6,698 nt of DNA, taken from the NCBI GenBank assembly GCA_014896635.1, contig JADBKA010000253.1, positions 1 to 6,698 on the forward strand, read 5' to 3'. The notes below the pieces were generated by a model that did no database searches, was not told where the DNA came from, and worked only from the letters and a program-made list of their open reading frames with translations. Shown here piece after piece: positions 1 through 6,007 of the stretch; the first letter of the stretch is position 1, and every line of letters starts with the position of its first letter. Position numbers and translations under genes: made by a program. The DNA is from Ktedonobacteraceae bacterium (GTDB taxonomy: Bacteria; Chloroflexota; Ktedonobacteria; Ktedonobacterales; Ktedonobacteraceae).

Positions 1-183
1 GAGATGACTGTTGCCAGGGCAATGTGAAGCTGCCTTTCTAGTCAGGTGAACTGTATGGATACCTTCATTTCGGAAAACCGCTTCCCATTGTATCATGTTT
101 CTGTTGCTTGACCGGGAGTTCAGTGGAGGCGTTGGCGTCAACTGAACGGCGAAGGGGGAGGTCCTTCATCATTTTCTCATTTC

Positions 184-212
184 CCTCACTCTACTCCAAT
201 GTAGAGTATAAT
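184..212 (+). promoter_or_regulatory. Possible promoter with overlapping palindromic operator
   Basis: A perfect TATAAT box lies at 207-212. It is overlapped by the inverted repeat ACTCTAC-6 nt-GTAGAGT (188-207), which sits between the expected -35 and -10 positions. The hexamer at the usual 17-bp distance (184-189, CCTCAC) does not resemble TTGACA, so this promoter would be weak or activator-dependent if real. The palindrome is placed where a dimeric regulator could bind. The next supported gene starts more than 430 bp downstream, so the link to it is uncertain. Confidence 0.3.
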
Positions 213-247
213 GCCTGAACATTACGAAAACATCACAGAAGTAGACT

Positions 248-269
248 GCGCTCTCACAGCGCTCTCACA
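248..269. repeat. 11-bp perfect tandem repeat (two copies)
   Basis: The unit GCGCTCTCACA occurs twice head to tail at 248-258 and 259-269. A third copy with one change, GCGCTTTCACA, lies at 364-374. The second copy runs into the palindrome TCACATGTGA (265-274). The repeat lies 36 bp after the TATAAT box, in what would be the early transcribed region. It could be a pair of regulator half-sites or a simple slippage duplication; the sequence does not decide. Confidence 0.6.
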
Positions 270-561
270 TGTGATCGAGGAAAGCCGGGAGTGACGAATG
301 GTGGTTTGCCCATCTGCACAAACTGCGTCGAAGGCAGCCGAGGTGTCCTCAACTGGCTGGTGGGCGCTTTCACAGCACGTCCTGTTCGACGACGAGGGTC
401 ATATGATGAGATAATTTGCTGCGATACTGCGTTCTATTTTTTAGAACACAGCGATGGACATAGCAAAAAACTGGTTGGGAGTACCAGTACAATGAAATAT
501 CTGAATAACTCGTATAGATTATAGATATGCTATCATCATTCTGGACTGATAATGATTCTTT

Positions 562-638
562 GCTCTCTGGTTCATGTTCGTTACGAGAGAGCCTGCGTAA
601 AATTGGGAGACTGCCTGACCTGGAGAGGCAGAAAGGCT
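562..638 (+). promoter_or_regulatory. Structured leader with two competing stems
   Basis: The 5' leader of the gene at 649 can form GCTCTCT/AGAGAGC (562-568 with 586-592) and a hairpin CTGCCT/AGGCAG (611-616 with 626-631). A further pairing, AGCCT (590-594) with AGGCT (634-638), would enclose the second hairpin and end just before the Shine-Dalgarno-like GGAAGGA (639-645). This last pairing shares bases 590-592 with the first stem, so the two are mutually exclusive. That geometry would suit a translational switch, but the stems are short (5 to 7 bp) and I do not recognise a known riboswitch consensus. Confidence 0.25.
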
Positions 639-648
639 GGAAGGAATC

Positions 649-1350
649 ATGAATTTTCCAATCACTTTTGGTCTGCCGCAGATCATCCTCATGCTACTGG
701 TCATTCTGGGGATCGGCCTGTTCATATCGTCGGTGATGAGCCTGCGCCGTTACCGCGTTGAGAAGTATATTGACGAGTATGGCAGGCGCCGCATTCTTCG
801 TCGCCGCCACTACCGCTGGGGACGCAGTGTCAGTGGTGTTGCGCTGCTGCTCGTGGCAGTCGTCTTGCTCTGGCTGACCACGCTGGCACAGACCTATATC
901 GGCCTGACCGGCGAGGTGCGGGCTGCCAGCGTCCATGCCACGCCGATCACCAACATGCCACATATGATGAGCGTCGAGTTGACTCAGTATGACAGCAACC
1001 AGCAACCCATTTCCAAAGAGACCTATGTCGTCAATGGCGATGAATGGATGTTGCAGGCCAATTTCATCGAATTTCATCCCTGGCTGAATATATTCGGTCT
1101 GCATTCGGGCTATAAGCTCACGCGGCTGGAGGGCCGCTTCGATGATCCTGACATGGAGCGGCATCATGAGCATACGGTGATTGTCTTGAACGGGGGAGAT
1201 GATGATTTCTTCAAGACAGTAAAAAAGCAGTCCTGGTATTCGCCCTTTGTCAAGGGTATGTACGGCACTGCAACATTTTTACCTGCCGATGGCAAAACAT
1301 ACAATATCATGGTCTCGCAGGATACAATCAAACCTGTACCGGCAAAGTAA
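649..1350 (+). CDS. Conserved membrane protein with two N-terminal spans
   Basis: This 233-residue protein has two hydrophobic segments, about residues 9-30 and 60-83, separated by a strongly basic loop (33-58, many Arg) that should be cytoplasmic. The remaining 150 residues would therefore be extracytoplasmic. Conserved-looking motifs there are GDEW (130-133), HPWLNIFGL (143-151) and YSPFVKGMYGTATFLP (197-212). From memory, these resemble a family of about 220 residues widely auto-annotated as 'cation/multidrug efflux pump' or 'multidrug transporter'. Two spans are too few for a classical pump, so I would not adopt that function. The ATG is preceded by GGAAGGA at 639-645, with only 3 nt between, a slightly short spacing; no better in-frame start is evident. 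It stands alone on the plus strand and converges on the P450 gene. Expression is certain enough to call a gene; its role is unknown. Confidence 0.85.
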   Translation: MNFPITFGLPQIILMLLVILGIGLFISSVMSLRRYRVEKYIDEYGRRRILRRRHYRWGRSVSGVALLLVAVVLLWLTTLAQTYIGLTGEVRAASVHATPITNMPHMMSVELTQYDSNQQPISKETYVVNGDEWMLQANFIEFHPWLNIFGLHSGYKLTRLEGRFDDPDMERHHEHTVIVLNGGDDDFFKTVKKQSWYSPFVKGMYGTATFLPADGKTYNIMVSQDTIKPVPAK

Positions 1351-1363
1351 AATTCCCGTTTGC

Positions 1364-1425
1364 TCTGATATGATGACACTTTTCTGATATGATGGCGCTT
1401 TCAGGAAGACGTCATCATATCAGAA
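1364..1425. repeat. 19-bp tandem repeat plus inverted copy, palindromic
   Basis: The unit TCTGATATGATGRCRCTTT occurs twice in tandem at 1364-1382 and 1383-1401 (17 of 19 bases identical). An inverted copy of its core, CATCATATCAGAA, follows at 1413-1425. It pairs perfectly over 13 bp with 1382-1394, leaving an 18-nt loop; against the first unit the match is 14 bp (1364-1377 with 1411-1424). The inverted arm lies inside the last codons of the P450 gene, giving its S-D-M-M-T tail, and the stop codon falls in the loop. Lying between convergent genes, the hairpin could serve as a bidirectional terminator, though no T-run follows it. It could equally be a small mobile or REP-like palindrome. Confidence 0.7.
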
Positions 1426-2645
1426 GCAACAGGCAAATGCTTAAAACCAAAAAGAACACTTCCCTCAAACAGCTCTGCTGTGCCGTCATGTATTACGTGC
1501 AAACCAGGCAACTGCTTGAGGATAATCGGTAGTGCAACAGAGGTTTCCATGCGTGAGAGAGGAGCACCGATACAGAAATGAATACCATGTCCAAAGGCTA
1601 CATGCCTGTTAGGATTACGCATCATATCAAATCGCTCTGGTTGCCTGAACTGCTCTGGATCGCGGTTAGCCGCAGCCAGCCAGGCGAAAACAGGTTCACC
1701 TTCAGGGATGGTTACCCCCGCTATATTCACCGGGGCTTTTGTTATGCGTATGAGCCTCCATACCGGTGAAGCATAGCGCAGCACTTCTTCAATCGCTGCT
1801 GGAATCAGTTCTGGCTGCTTGCGCAGGAGATCCAGAGTTTCAGGGTGCTCGTCGAAACAGCGAATTGCCTGTCCTAGCAAATTTGTGGTGGTGATATGGC
1901 CGGCAAGAAGGAGTAATATACAGAAATTGATGACGTCATCCATGCTCAAATGTTCCCCGTTCACTTCGGCTGCCAGCAATTCGCTCATCATATCTTCGCG
2001 CGGTCTCTGCTTGCGTTCTTCCAGCTTGCACCTGAAGTAGTCTGACATCTCTTCAAAAGTTCGGGTGATCTGCTTGATCTCCGCGTTATTGCGCTGCTCT
2101 TCCTCAGGACGGAAAAACTCGGCGTCACTCAATTGCCTCCTGAGCAGCGCATCGGCCCAGCGCTTGAACATGGGCCGGTCGCTGGTGGGGACCCCCAGCA
2201 TCTCTGCAATAACGGTGGTAGGAAGAGGATAGGCTATCGCAGTAATAAAGTCCATTCTGCCTTCGGCGTGTGCTTCGCCAAGCAGGTCCTCTGTAATGCG
2301 TGCTACGCGCTCCCTTAGCCTGTCAATGGCGCGGGGTGTGAATGCATGTGAGACCAGGCTGCGGTACTGGTGATGTTCCGGCGGGTCCATTGTGAGAATG
2401 CTTCTCCCCGCTCGTTCCTGGCTACGGTCTTCCTTCTGGTCCGCTCTTGCCGGAGTACGCAGCCTCTTTCTCTCCGATGAGAAAAGATTATAGTCTGTAA
2501 TTACATGAAGAACATCAGTATAGCGGAATACATGCCAGCATCCACTGCTCTCATCTAACCATACCGGTTGAGTTGTGCGCATCCTGTCAAACCACTCATA
2601 TCTACGCTGCACATCAGCCAGCGTTGAGAACGTTTGCAGCATCAT
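1401..2645 (-). CDS. Cytochrome P450 monooxygenase
   Basis: A complete 414-residue soluble bacterial P450, the usual length for the class, with no membrane anchor. It should insert one oxygen atom from O2 into an organic substrate using electrons from a ferredoxin or flavodoxin system. Landmarks are the C-helix HxxxR contact to haem (H91-R95, in DPPEHHQYR), the I-helix motif AGHITT (248-253), the K-helix ExxR (E287-R290), and the haem loop FGHGIHFCIG (351-360) with Cys358 as the iron ligand. The I-helix acidic residue normally found before the Thr is Ile251 here. The first of two adjacent ATG codons is used; AGAAAGG at 2651-2657 sits 5 nt upstream. The substrate cannot be told; the general look is of the CYP107/CYP109-like soluble enzymes that often act on polyketides, fatty acids or terpenoids. 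No redox partner gene lies in the window. The C-terminal tail (SDMMTSS) is encoded by a repeat. Confidence 0.97.
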   Translation of the reverse strand: MMLQTFSTLADVQRRYEWFDRMRTTQPVWLDESSGCWHVFRYTDVLHVITDYNLFSSERKRLRTPARADQKEDRSQERAGRSILTMDPPEHHQYRSLVSHAFTPRAIDRLRERVARITEDLLGEAHAEGRMDFITAIAYPLPTTVIAEMLGVPTSDRPMFKRWADALLRRQLSDAEFFRPEEEQRNNAEIKQITRTFEEMSDYFRCKLEERKQRPREDMMSELLAAEVNGEHLSMDDVINFCILLLLAGHITTTNLLGQAIRCFDEHPETLDLLRKQPELIPAAIEEVLRYASPVWRLIRITKAPVNIAGVTIPEGEPVFAWLAAANRDPEQFRQPERFDMMRNPNRHVAFGHGIHFCIGAPLSRMETSVALPIILKQLPGLHVIHDGTAELFEGSVLFGFKHLPVASDMMTSS

Positions 2646-3076
2646 GAAAGCCTTTCTATAATGTTGATTCTTTAAGTAACTGGCTCTCTACACTTTCAGC
2701 TTGAAAAGCAAGGTTGGAACCTCTCCTGAAGCGAGGAGAGAGACTGGCTACAAAGCTTTTCTTTGGCAGGTTGTTCATGTGCTAGTGTGTACAGAGTCAA
2801 GTTGAGCAATCATCTTAGAACACGCTCCTTGGCAACCTGCGGTTCCAGTCCTGCCTCAATTGATCACGCTTTCTTTCCATCACCAAACTGAATTTTATAA
2901 ACTTTATGACTGATTGATGAAAATTAGTCATAAAGCTACGCCGTAACTATATCTTGCCGGGGCGAAAAAGTCAAGGGCGCTGTGCTGTGCGGGCTGTCCT
3001 CAGAAAGTTCCCGCTTCTTGCTGTGAAAGTCGCCTGTTTCTGTTTGTTCTGCCGGAGAATACTCGAATTTCGTCCA
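2646..3076. other. Intergenic region between hydrolase and P450 genes
   Basis: No protein-like frame is seen here. Notable structures are a hairpin CTCTCCT-6 nt-AGGAGAG (2721-2740), the separated pair GCAGGTTG/CAACCTGC (2766-2773 and 2833-2840), and the long inverted repeat at 2902-2935, listed separately. The part from 2880 to 2935 is AT-rich. It most likely holds the P450 promoter and a leader of roughly 240 nt, plus the hydrolase 3' end. I find no clear T-tailed terminator for the hydrolase. Confidence 0.55.
2894..2935 (-). promoter_or_regulatory. Long inverted repeat beside a possible P450 promoter
   Basis: CTTTATGACT (2902-2911) is perfectly repeated in inverse at 2926-2935. After one mismatch, three more base pairs (ATT/AAT) extend the symmetry to 13 of 14 positions around a 6-bp centre (2916-2921). 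On the minus strand, a TATAAA box (2894-2899) follows the palindrome, so the repeat covers the -35 and spacer region of a promoter pointing at the P450 gene. The -35 hexamer itself is poor (TTCATC or TTTCAT). The form is that of an operator for a dimeric repressor such as a TetR- or MarR-type protein, which is inference; no regulator gene is in the window. A hairpin acting at the RNA level is the alternative. Confidence 0.35.
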
Positions 3077-3955
3077 TCAATCTGACGGCGAGAGTCCTGG
3101 CGCTTGCAAAGTAAGTAGTCTGGAAATCTGCTCGACTGTTCTGGCCCAGGCATCTGAAGCCGGATCAATCAGCACAAAGTGGTCAGCTCCCGGCAGTTCG
3201 ATCAACGTGACGTCATCGCCGGCTTCGCGCGCTCGGCGTGCGTAGTCCTGGCTGACGACCAGCGGCACGCGATCATCAGCGGAGCCATGAACGAGTACCT
3301 GTGGGAGGCCGAGCGGGAGCAGGGCCGCCGGTGAGGTTGCAGCATAGCGGTCAGGATACTGCTGTGGACTGCCGCCAAGCAGTTCAGCCGCCGCTCCCCG
3401 CCCAAGATTGAGCTGCCAGGTCTGTGCCAGGTCTACCGCGCCCGCCAGGCTCACAACTCCTGTAAGCAGTAAAGGGGAGTGGACAGGCGCAACAGGGCTG
3501 TTTAGAGGAATACGTACACGGGCAGCCAGCCAGAGTGCGAGTTGACCGCCGGCGGAATGCCCGACGGCGACGATGCGCTGCAAGTCGAGCGCATGGGCGG
3601 GCGCAAAATCGCGCAGACGATCAGCGGCTAAAGCGACATCCTGGAACGTGCCGGGCCAGCCACCGCCCGCCTCGCCGATGCGGCGATATTCGATGTTCCA
3701 GGCGGCAATGCCCTGGCGGGCAAGACTCTCTGCCAGACCGTTCATCAATGTCAGATCGTAGGGAATGCGCCAGAAGCCGCCATGAATGAGGATCACGACC
3801 GGGTACGGGCCGGCCTCAGGATTGTCACTGAGCGGCAGGTAGAGTTCGCCAAAATGCTGTGCTTCTGGACCATAGATCAGTTTGAGCGTGGTGAAGCCGT
3901 CCTGTGAGGACTGTAGATCGGCTCTGTTCCTTTCCTCTGCGTTGTGCAACGTCAT
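3077..3955 (-). CDS. Alpha/beta hydrolase, HGGxW (arylformamidase-like) type
   Basis: A complete 292-residue alpha/beta hydrolase, predicted cytoplasmic as no signal peptide is visible. The oxyanion motif HGGFW (58-62) is of the HGGxW type known from kynurenine formamidase and related carboxylesterases. The nucleophile elbow is GHSAGG (132-137) with Ser134. The acid is probably Asp227 in HGSADDRVP (223-231), and the base His259 in GADHF. WNIEYRR and GGGWPGTFQDV (about 86-107) are also typical of this subfamily. It should hydrolyse a small ester or amide; a kynurenine role is unlikely to be provable, since no tryptophan catabolism gene is nearby. The ATG at 3955 is preceded by a GAGGA motif somewhat far upstream (about 13 nt), so translation initiation may be weak. 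It lies 157 bp after the kinase gene on the same strand. By eye this gene is more GC-rich than the P450 gene beside it. Confidence 0.93.
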   Translation of the reverse strand: MTLHNAEERNRADLQSSQDGFTTLKLIYGPEAQHFGELYLPLSDNPEAGPYPVVILIHGGFWRIPYDLTLMNGLAESLARQGIAAWNIEYRRIGEAGGGWPGTFQDVALAADRLRDFAPAHALDLQRIVAVGHSAGGQLALWLAARVRIPLNSPVAPVHSPLLLTGVVSLAGAVDLAQTWQLNLGRGAAAELLGGSPQQYPDRYAATSPAALLPLGLPQVLVHGSADDRVPLVVSQDYARRAREAGDDVTLIELPGADHFVLIDPASDAWARTVEQISRLLTLQAPGLSPSD

Positions 3956-3987
3956 AAATCGCGCTCTTCCTCTCTCTGCCGGTACGC

Positions 3988-4009
3988 TGGCGCTTTCAGG
4001 AAAATGTCA
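3988..4009. repeat. Second copy of the repeat core found at 1393-1414
   Basis: TGGCGCTTTCAGGAA at 3988-4002 is identical to 1393-1407. Including the next seven bases, 20 of 22 positions match (TGGCGCTTTCAGGAA followed by RAYGTCA). At the first site this stretch is the loop of a palindrome; here the flanking stems are largely lost. It lies in the gap between the kinase and hydrolase genes, about 30 bp upstream of the hydrolase start. It suggests a dispersed repeat family. Confidence 0.5.
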
Positions 4010-4085
4010 GTATTAAGATGGCTATGATTTTTGGCATTTAGAACTATGAGCCTGTAATCTATTGTATCATGCCGGGTCTGGAGAT

Positions 4086-4111
4086 CGCTGCTCATCGCCT
4101 GCGATGCAGCG
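4086..4111 (-). terminator. Possible terminator hairpin after the kinase gene
   Basis: One base after the kinase stop codon, the minus strand can fold CGCTGC-ATCG, a CAGG loop, and CGAT-GA-GCAGCG: ten base pairs with a two-base bulge. The position right behind the stop fits a terminator for the BACON/kinase unit. No T-run follows, so it may instead stabilise the 3' end or act with a protein factor. Confidence 0.35.
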
Positions 4112-4112
4112 C

Positions 4113-5984
4113 TCAAGCCTCAACTGTCAGTTGAATCCGTGTGACGGCGATGCGTGTACCGGCCCCGGCGACAAAAATGCCGGGCAGGCCGCCTGTAAAG
4201 GGATGATCAGTGTCACTGATCGAAGTGGCAGGCGCGCGAGCAGGATTGATGGGGATGTCCTGGCCGTTGATCTGAAAAGAGAACGTGTTATCGTGTACGG
4301 AAACTTGCAATCTGCCGGGCTTGCCGCCTATGAAGGTGCCTTCACCGAGAGCAGCCTGCTGACCGGCGCTGTATTTGGCGAAACGATAGTCGCCCTGCGC
4401 GTCCACCAGGAAAACGTAAGAGGAGACGGCGCCGGGCCGATCTTCATGATAGCGGAAAACGAGACCGTAGAAAGTGTTTTGTGCGCTGGTCAGCAGTTGT
4501 ATATCAGCCGCCAGCGTGAAATTTTTGGGAAGTGTGCCGGTGATCTTTGCGTCGGGATGTGGGAAATAGGAGTTGTTATCGTTAATGAGTAATGTGTAGG
4601 TTTTGCTCTCGATGCTGGCCTGCATGCCCGGCCCGCTGAGCGGCCAGTGGCGGTTGTTGTTCTCAAAAGTCTCGCTGAAGGAGCTGGCAGGTGGTATCGC
4701 GTTGTTCGATAGAGATGATCCCTGGTTGAGCAGTGGCAGGACGCGCTGGGTCAGGAGAAAGACAACAAAGATGATGATGGCAGCAGAGGCGAGCGTATAG
4801 AGAGAGAAAGGTCTGATCTGGCGTTTCTGTGCGGGCCGTAGAGATGTGCCTGTCACGAGGGTATCGGGGTAGCGCGCATGCTCGTGAGGAGACGTAGTGG
4901 GCAGCGGTGGGTGTGTCGGGCGTGTTGTGGGAAAAGGCGCTGCCGGACCGGATGGTGAGGAATGAGAAGAGCGCAAAGTCACTTCCGATGAATATGAAGG
5001 GAACTGTGGTGTGGATGGCGGACTAAGCGTCGGGAAAGAGCTGAAACTGGGCATGTGCAGCGGATCGGTGCCGGGCTGGAGCGCGCTTTCCAGGGCCTGG
5101 GCCATCTCTTCTGCTGATTGGAAGCGCGCTCCCGGGGCTTTGGCCAGGGCTTTCTCTGCAATAAGTGCCAGGGATTCCGGTACGGCAGGATTGATGGTGC
5201 ATACCGGCGTGGGCTGCGCCTGGACATGCTGAACCAGCAGTCCGTAGAGGCTCTCTGACTTGAAAGGCGTACTGCCAGTAAGCATCTGGTAGAGTACGAC
5301 ACCGAGTGCGTAGACATCGGTGCGAGCATCGACGGGCTTCTTTAAGATTTGCTCAGGCGCCATATATTCGGCGGTGCCGATCATCTGGCCGGCACCCGTC
5401 AGCGTGCTGCTGGCCGGCGGTCCGCTGATCTGGCTAGCGGGCTGGCTGCCGGTGATTACCGTATCGAACTCTTTATCGAAGAGTTTGGCGATGCCGAAGT
5501 CTGAAAGCAGCAACTGGTCGGGATTGCTGGCAGAGACGAGCATGTTCTGCGGCTTGACGTCGCGGTGAACAATGCCGCGCTGGTGGGCATGATGCAGCGC
5601 GCGCGCCATTTGTAGGGCATAGCGGGCAGCTCGTCGCGCTTCGAGAGGCTGTCCGCTGCGCAACTGGTCACGTAACGTCCCGCCGCCAACGTACTGCATG
5701 ACCAGGTAGGTGAGACCTTCAGCATCGCTGAAAAAATCGTAGACGGCAACGATGTTGTGGTGCTCAAGGCTGGCGATCACTTGCGCCTCACGCTCGAAAC
5801 GCGCCTGGAATTCAGGATCATTGGCGATGTCGGCGGCAATTACCTTGATGGCGACATCGCGGCGCAGGCGGCCATGATAGGCTTTATAGACGCGGGCCAT
5901 GCCACCTTCTCCTAAGCGCGATTGGATGTGGTAGGCACCCAGCATCTTGCCGATGAGTGAGTCCTGCGGTGTGTTCTTGCCCAT
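4113..5984 (-). CDS. Transmembrane Ser/Thr protein kinase with extracytoplasmic sensor
   Basis: A 623-residue PknB-type (Hanks) kinase. The catalytic domain spans about 17-300: glycine loop GEGGMARV (25-32), ATP-anchoring Lys47 in VAIKVI, alpha-C Glu66, catalytic loop HRDVKPQN (140-147) with Asp142, DFG (162-164), and APE (209-211). All key residues are present, so it should be active. The DFG-to-APE segment is 50 residues, about 20 longer than in PknB, with a Ser/Thr/Pro/Gly-rich insert (about 175-200). A Pro/Ser/Thr-rich linker (about 304-385) leads to one membrane span (about 393-414) preceded by basic residues. The C-terminal 436-623 should lie outside the membrane and looks like a concanavalin A-like/DUF1080-type beta-sandwich, starting FSETFENNNRHW. 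It could bind a carbohydrate or other ligand, which is inference. The ATG is preceded by only a weak AAGAGAAG (about 11 nt away). The gene starts 23 bp after the BACON-like gene, so the two are likely co-transcribed and may be translationally coupled. Confidence 0.96.
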   Translation of the reverse strand: MGKNTPQDSLIGKMLGAYHIQSRLGEGGMARVYKAYHGRLRRDVAIKVIAADIANDPEFQARFEREAQVIASLEHHNIVAVYDFFSDAEGLTYLVMQYVGGGTLRDQLRSGQPLEARRAARYALQMARALHHAHQRGIVHRDVKPQNMLVSASNPDQLLLSDFGIAKLFDKEFDTVITGSQPASQISGPPASSTLTGAGQMIGTAEYMAPEQILKKPVDARTDVYALGVVLYQMLTGSTPFKSESLYGLLVQHVQAQPTPVCTINPAVPESLALIAEKALAKAPGARFQSAEEMAQALESALQPGTDPLHMPSFSSFPTLSPPSTPQFPSYSSEVTLRSSHSSPSGPAAPFPTTRPTHPPLPTTSPHEHARYPDTLVTGTSLRPAQKRQIRPFSLYTLASAAIIIFVVFLLTQRVLPLLNQGSSLSNNAIPPASSFSETFENNNRHWPLSGPGMQASIESKTYTLLINDNNSYFPHPDAKITGTLPKNFTLAADIQLLTSAQNTFYGLVFRYHEDRPGAVSSYVFLVDAQGDYRFAKYSAGQQAALGEGTFIGGKPGRLQVSVHDNTFSFQINGQDIPINPARAPATSISDTDHPFTGGLPGIFVAGAGTRIAVTRIQLTVEA

Positions 5985-6007
5985 ATTGTGTATGCTTCTC
6001 TTTTACT

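Larger units (their letters stand above)
1..648. other. Intergenic region with palindromes, no convincing gene
   Basis: No reading frame here shows protein-like composition or a recognisable domain. The region contains short perfect inverted repeats: GTTCAGT/ACTGAAC at 118-124 and 141-147, ACTCTAC/GTAGAGT at 188-194 and 201-207, the palindrome TCACATGTGA at 265-274, GTTCTA/TAGAAC with an all-T loop at 431-447, ACTGGT/ACCAGT at 470-488, and ATCATT/AATGAT at 535-556. It also contains a perfect 11-bp tandem repeat and a TATAAT box, listed separately. Positions 401-560 are distinctly AT-rich. I read this as a promoter and leader region for the gene at 649, possibly also serving a gene to the left of the window. 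Confidence 0.6.

Noticed and set aside
1..165. Minus-strand frame without stops running off the left edge, with a possible ATG at 96.
   Set aside because: At most 55 codons are visible, no good ribosome-binding site precedes the ATG, and the peptide is not recognised. It could be the start of a gene to the left, but cannot be supported here.
188..212. MerR-type promoter with its operator in a long spacer.
   Set aside because: MerR-family promoters have a 19-20 bp spacer and a TTGAC-like -35 at the left edge of the dyad; here the dyad reaches into the -10 box and no such -35 is present.
291..524. GTG-started 77-codon frame on the plus strand with an upstream GAGGAAAG.
   Set aside because: The protein has no recognisable motif apart from scattered Cys, its 3' half runs through AT-rich DNA with two hairpins, and nothing around it supports translation. 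The spacing of the possible ribosome-binding site is the only point in favour.
1620..1629. CATCATATCA within the P450 gene, matching the repeat core at 1413-1422.
   Set aside because: It lies in codons for Asp-Met-Met in a well-conserved region and extends only 10 bp; a similar match near 1985 has the same cause. Chance codon similarity is enough.
2766..2840. Separated 8-bp inverted repeat GCAGGTTG/CAACCTGC, considered as the base of a structured RNA.
   Set aside because: The arms are 59 nt apart and I could not find consistent inner stems or a known riboswitch pattern.
4061..4066. TACAAT on the minus strand as a -10 box for the hydrolase gene.
   Set aside because: No -35-like hexamer is found at 16 to 18 bp, and a single hexamer match in this AT-rich gap is weak evidence.
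4120..4134. Palindrome TCAACTG-T-CAGTTGA at the end of the kinase gene.
   Set aside because: It encodes the last beta strand (QLTVE) of the sensor domain, just before the stop; the hairpin at 4086-4111 is the better terminator candidate.
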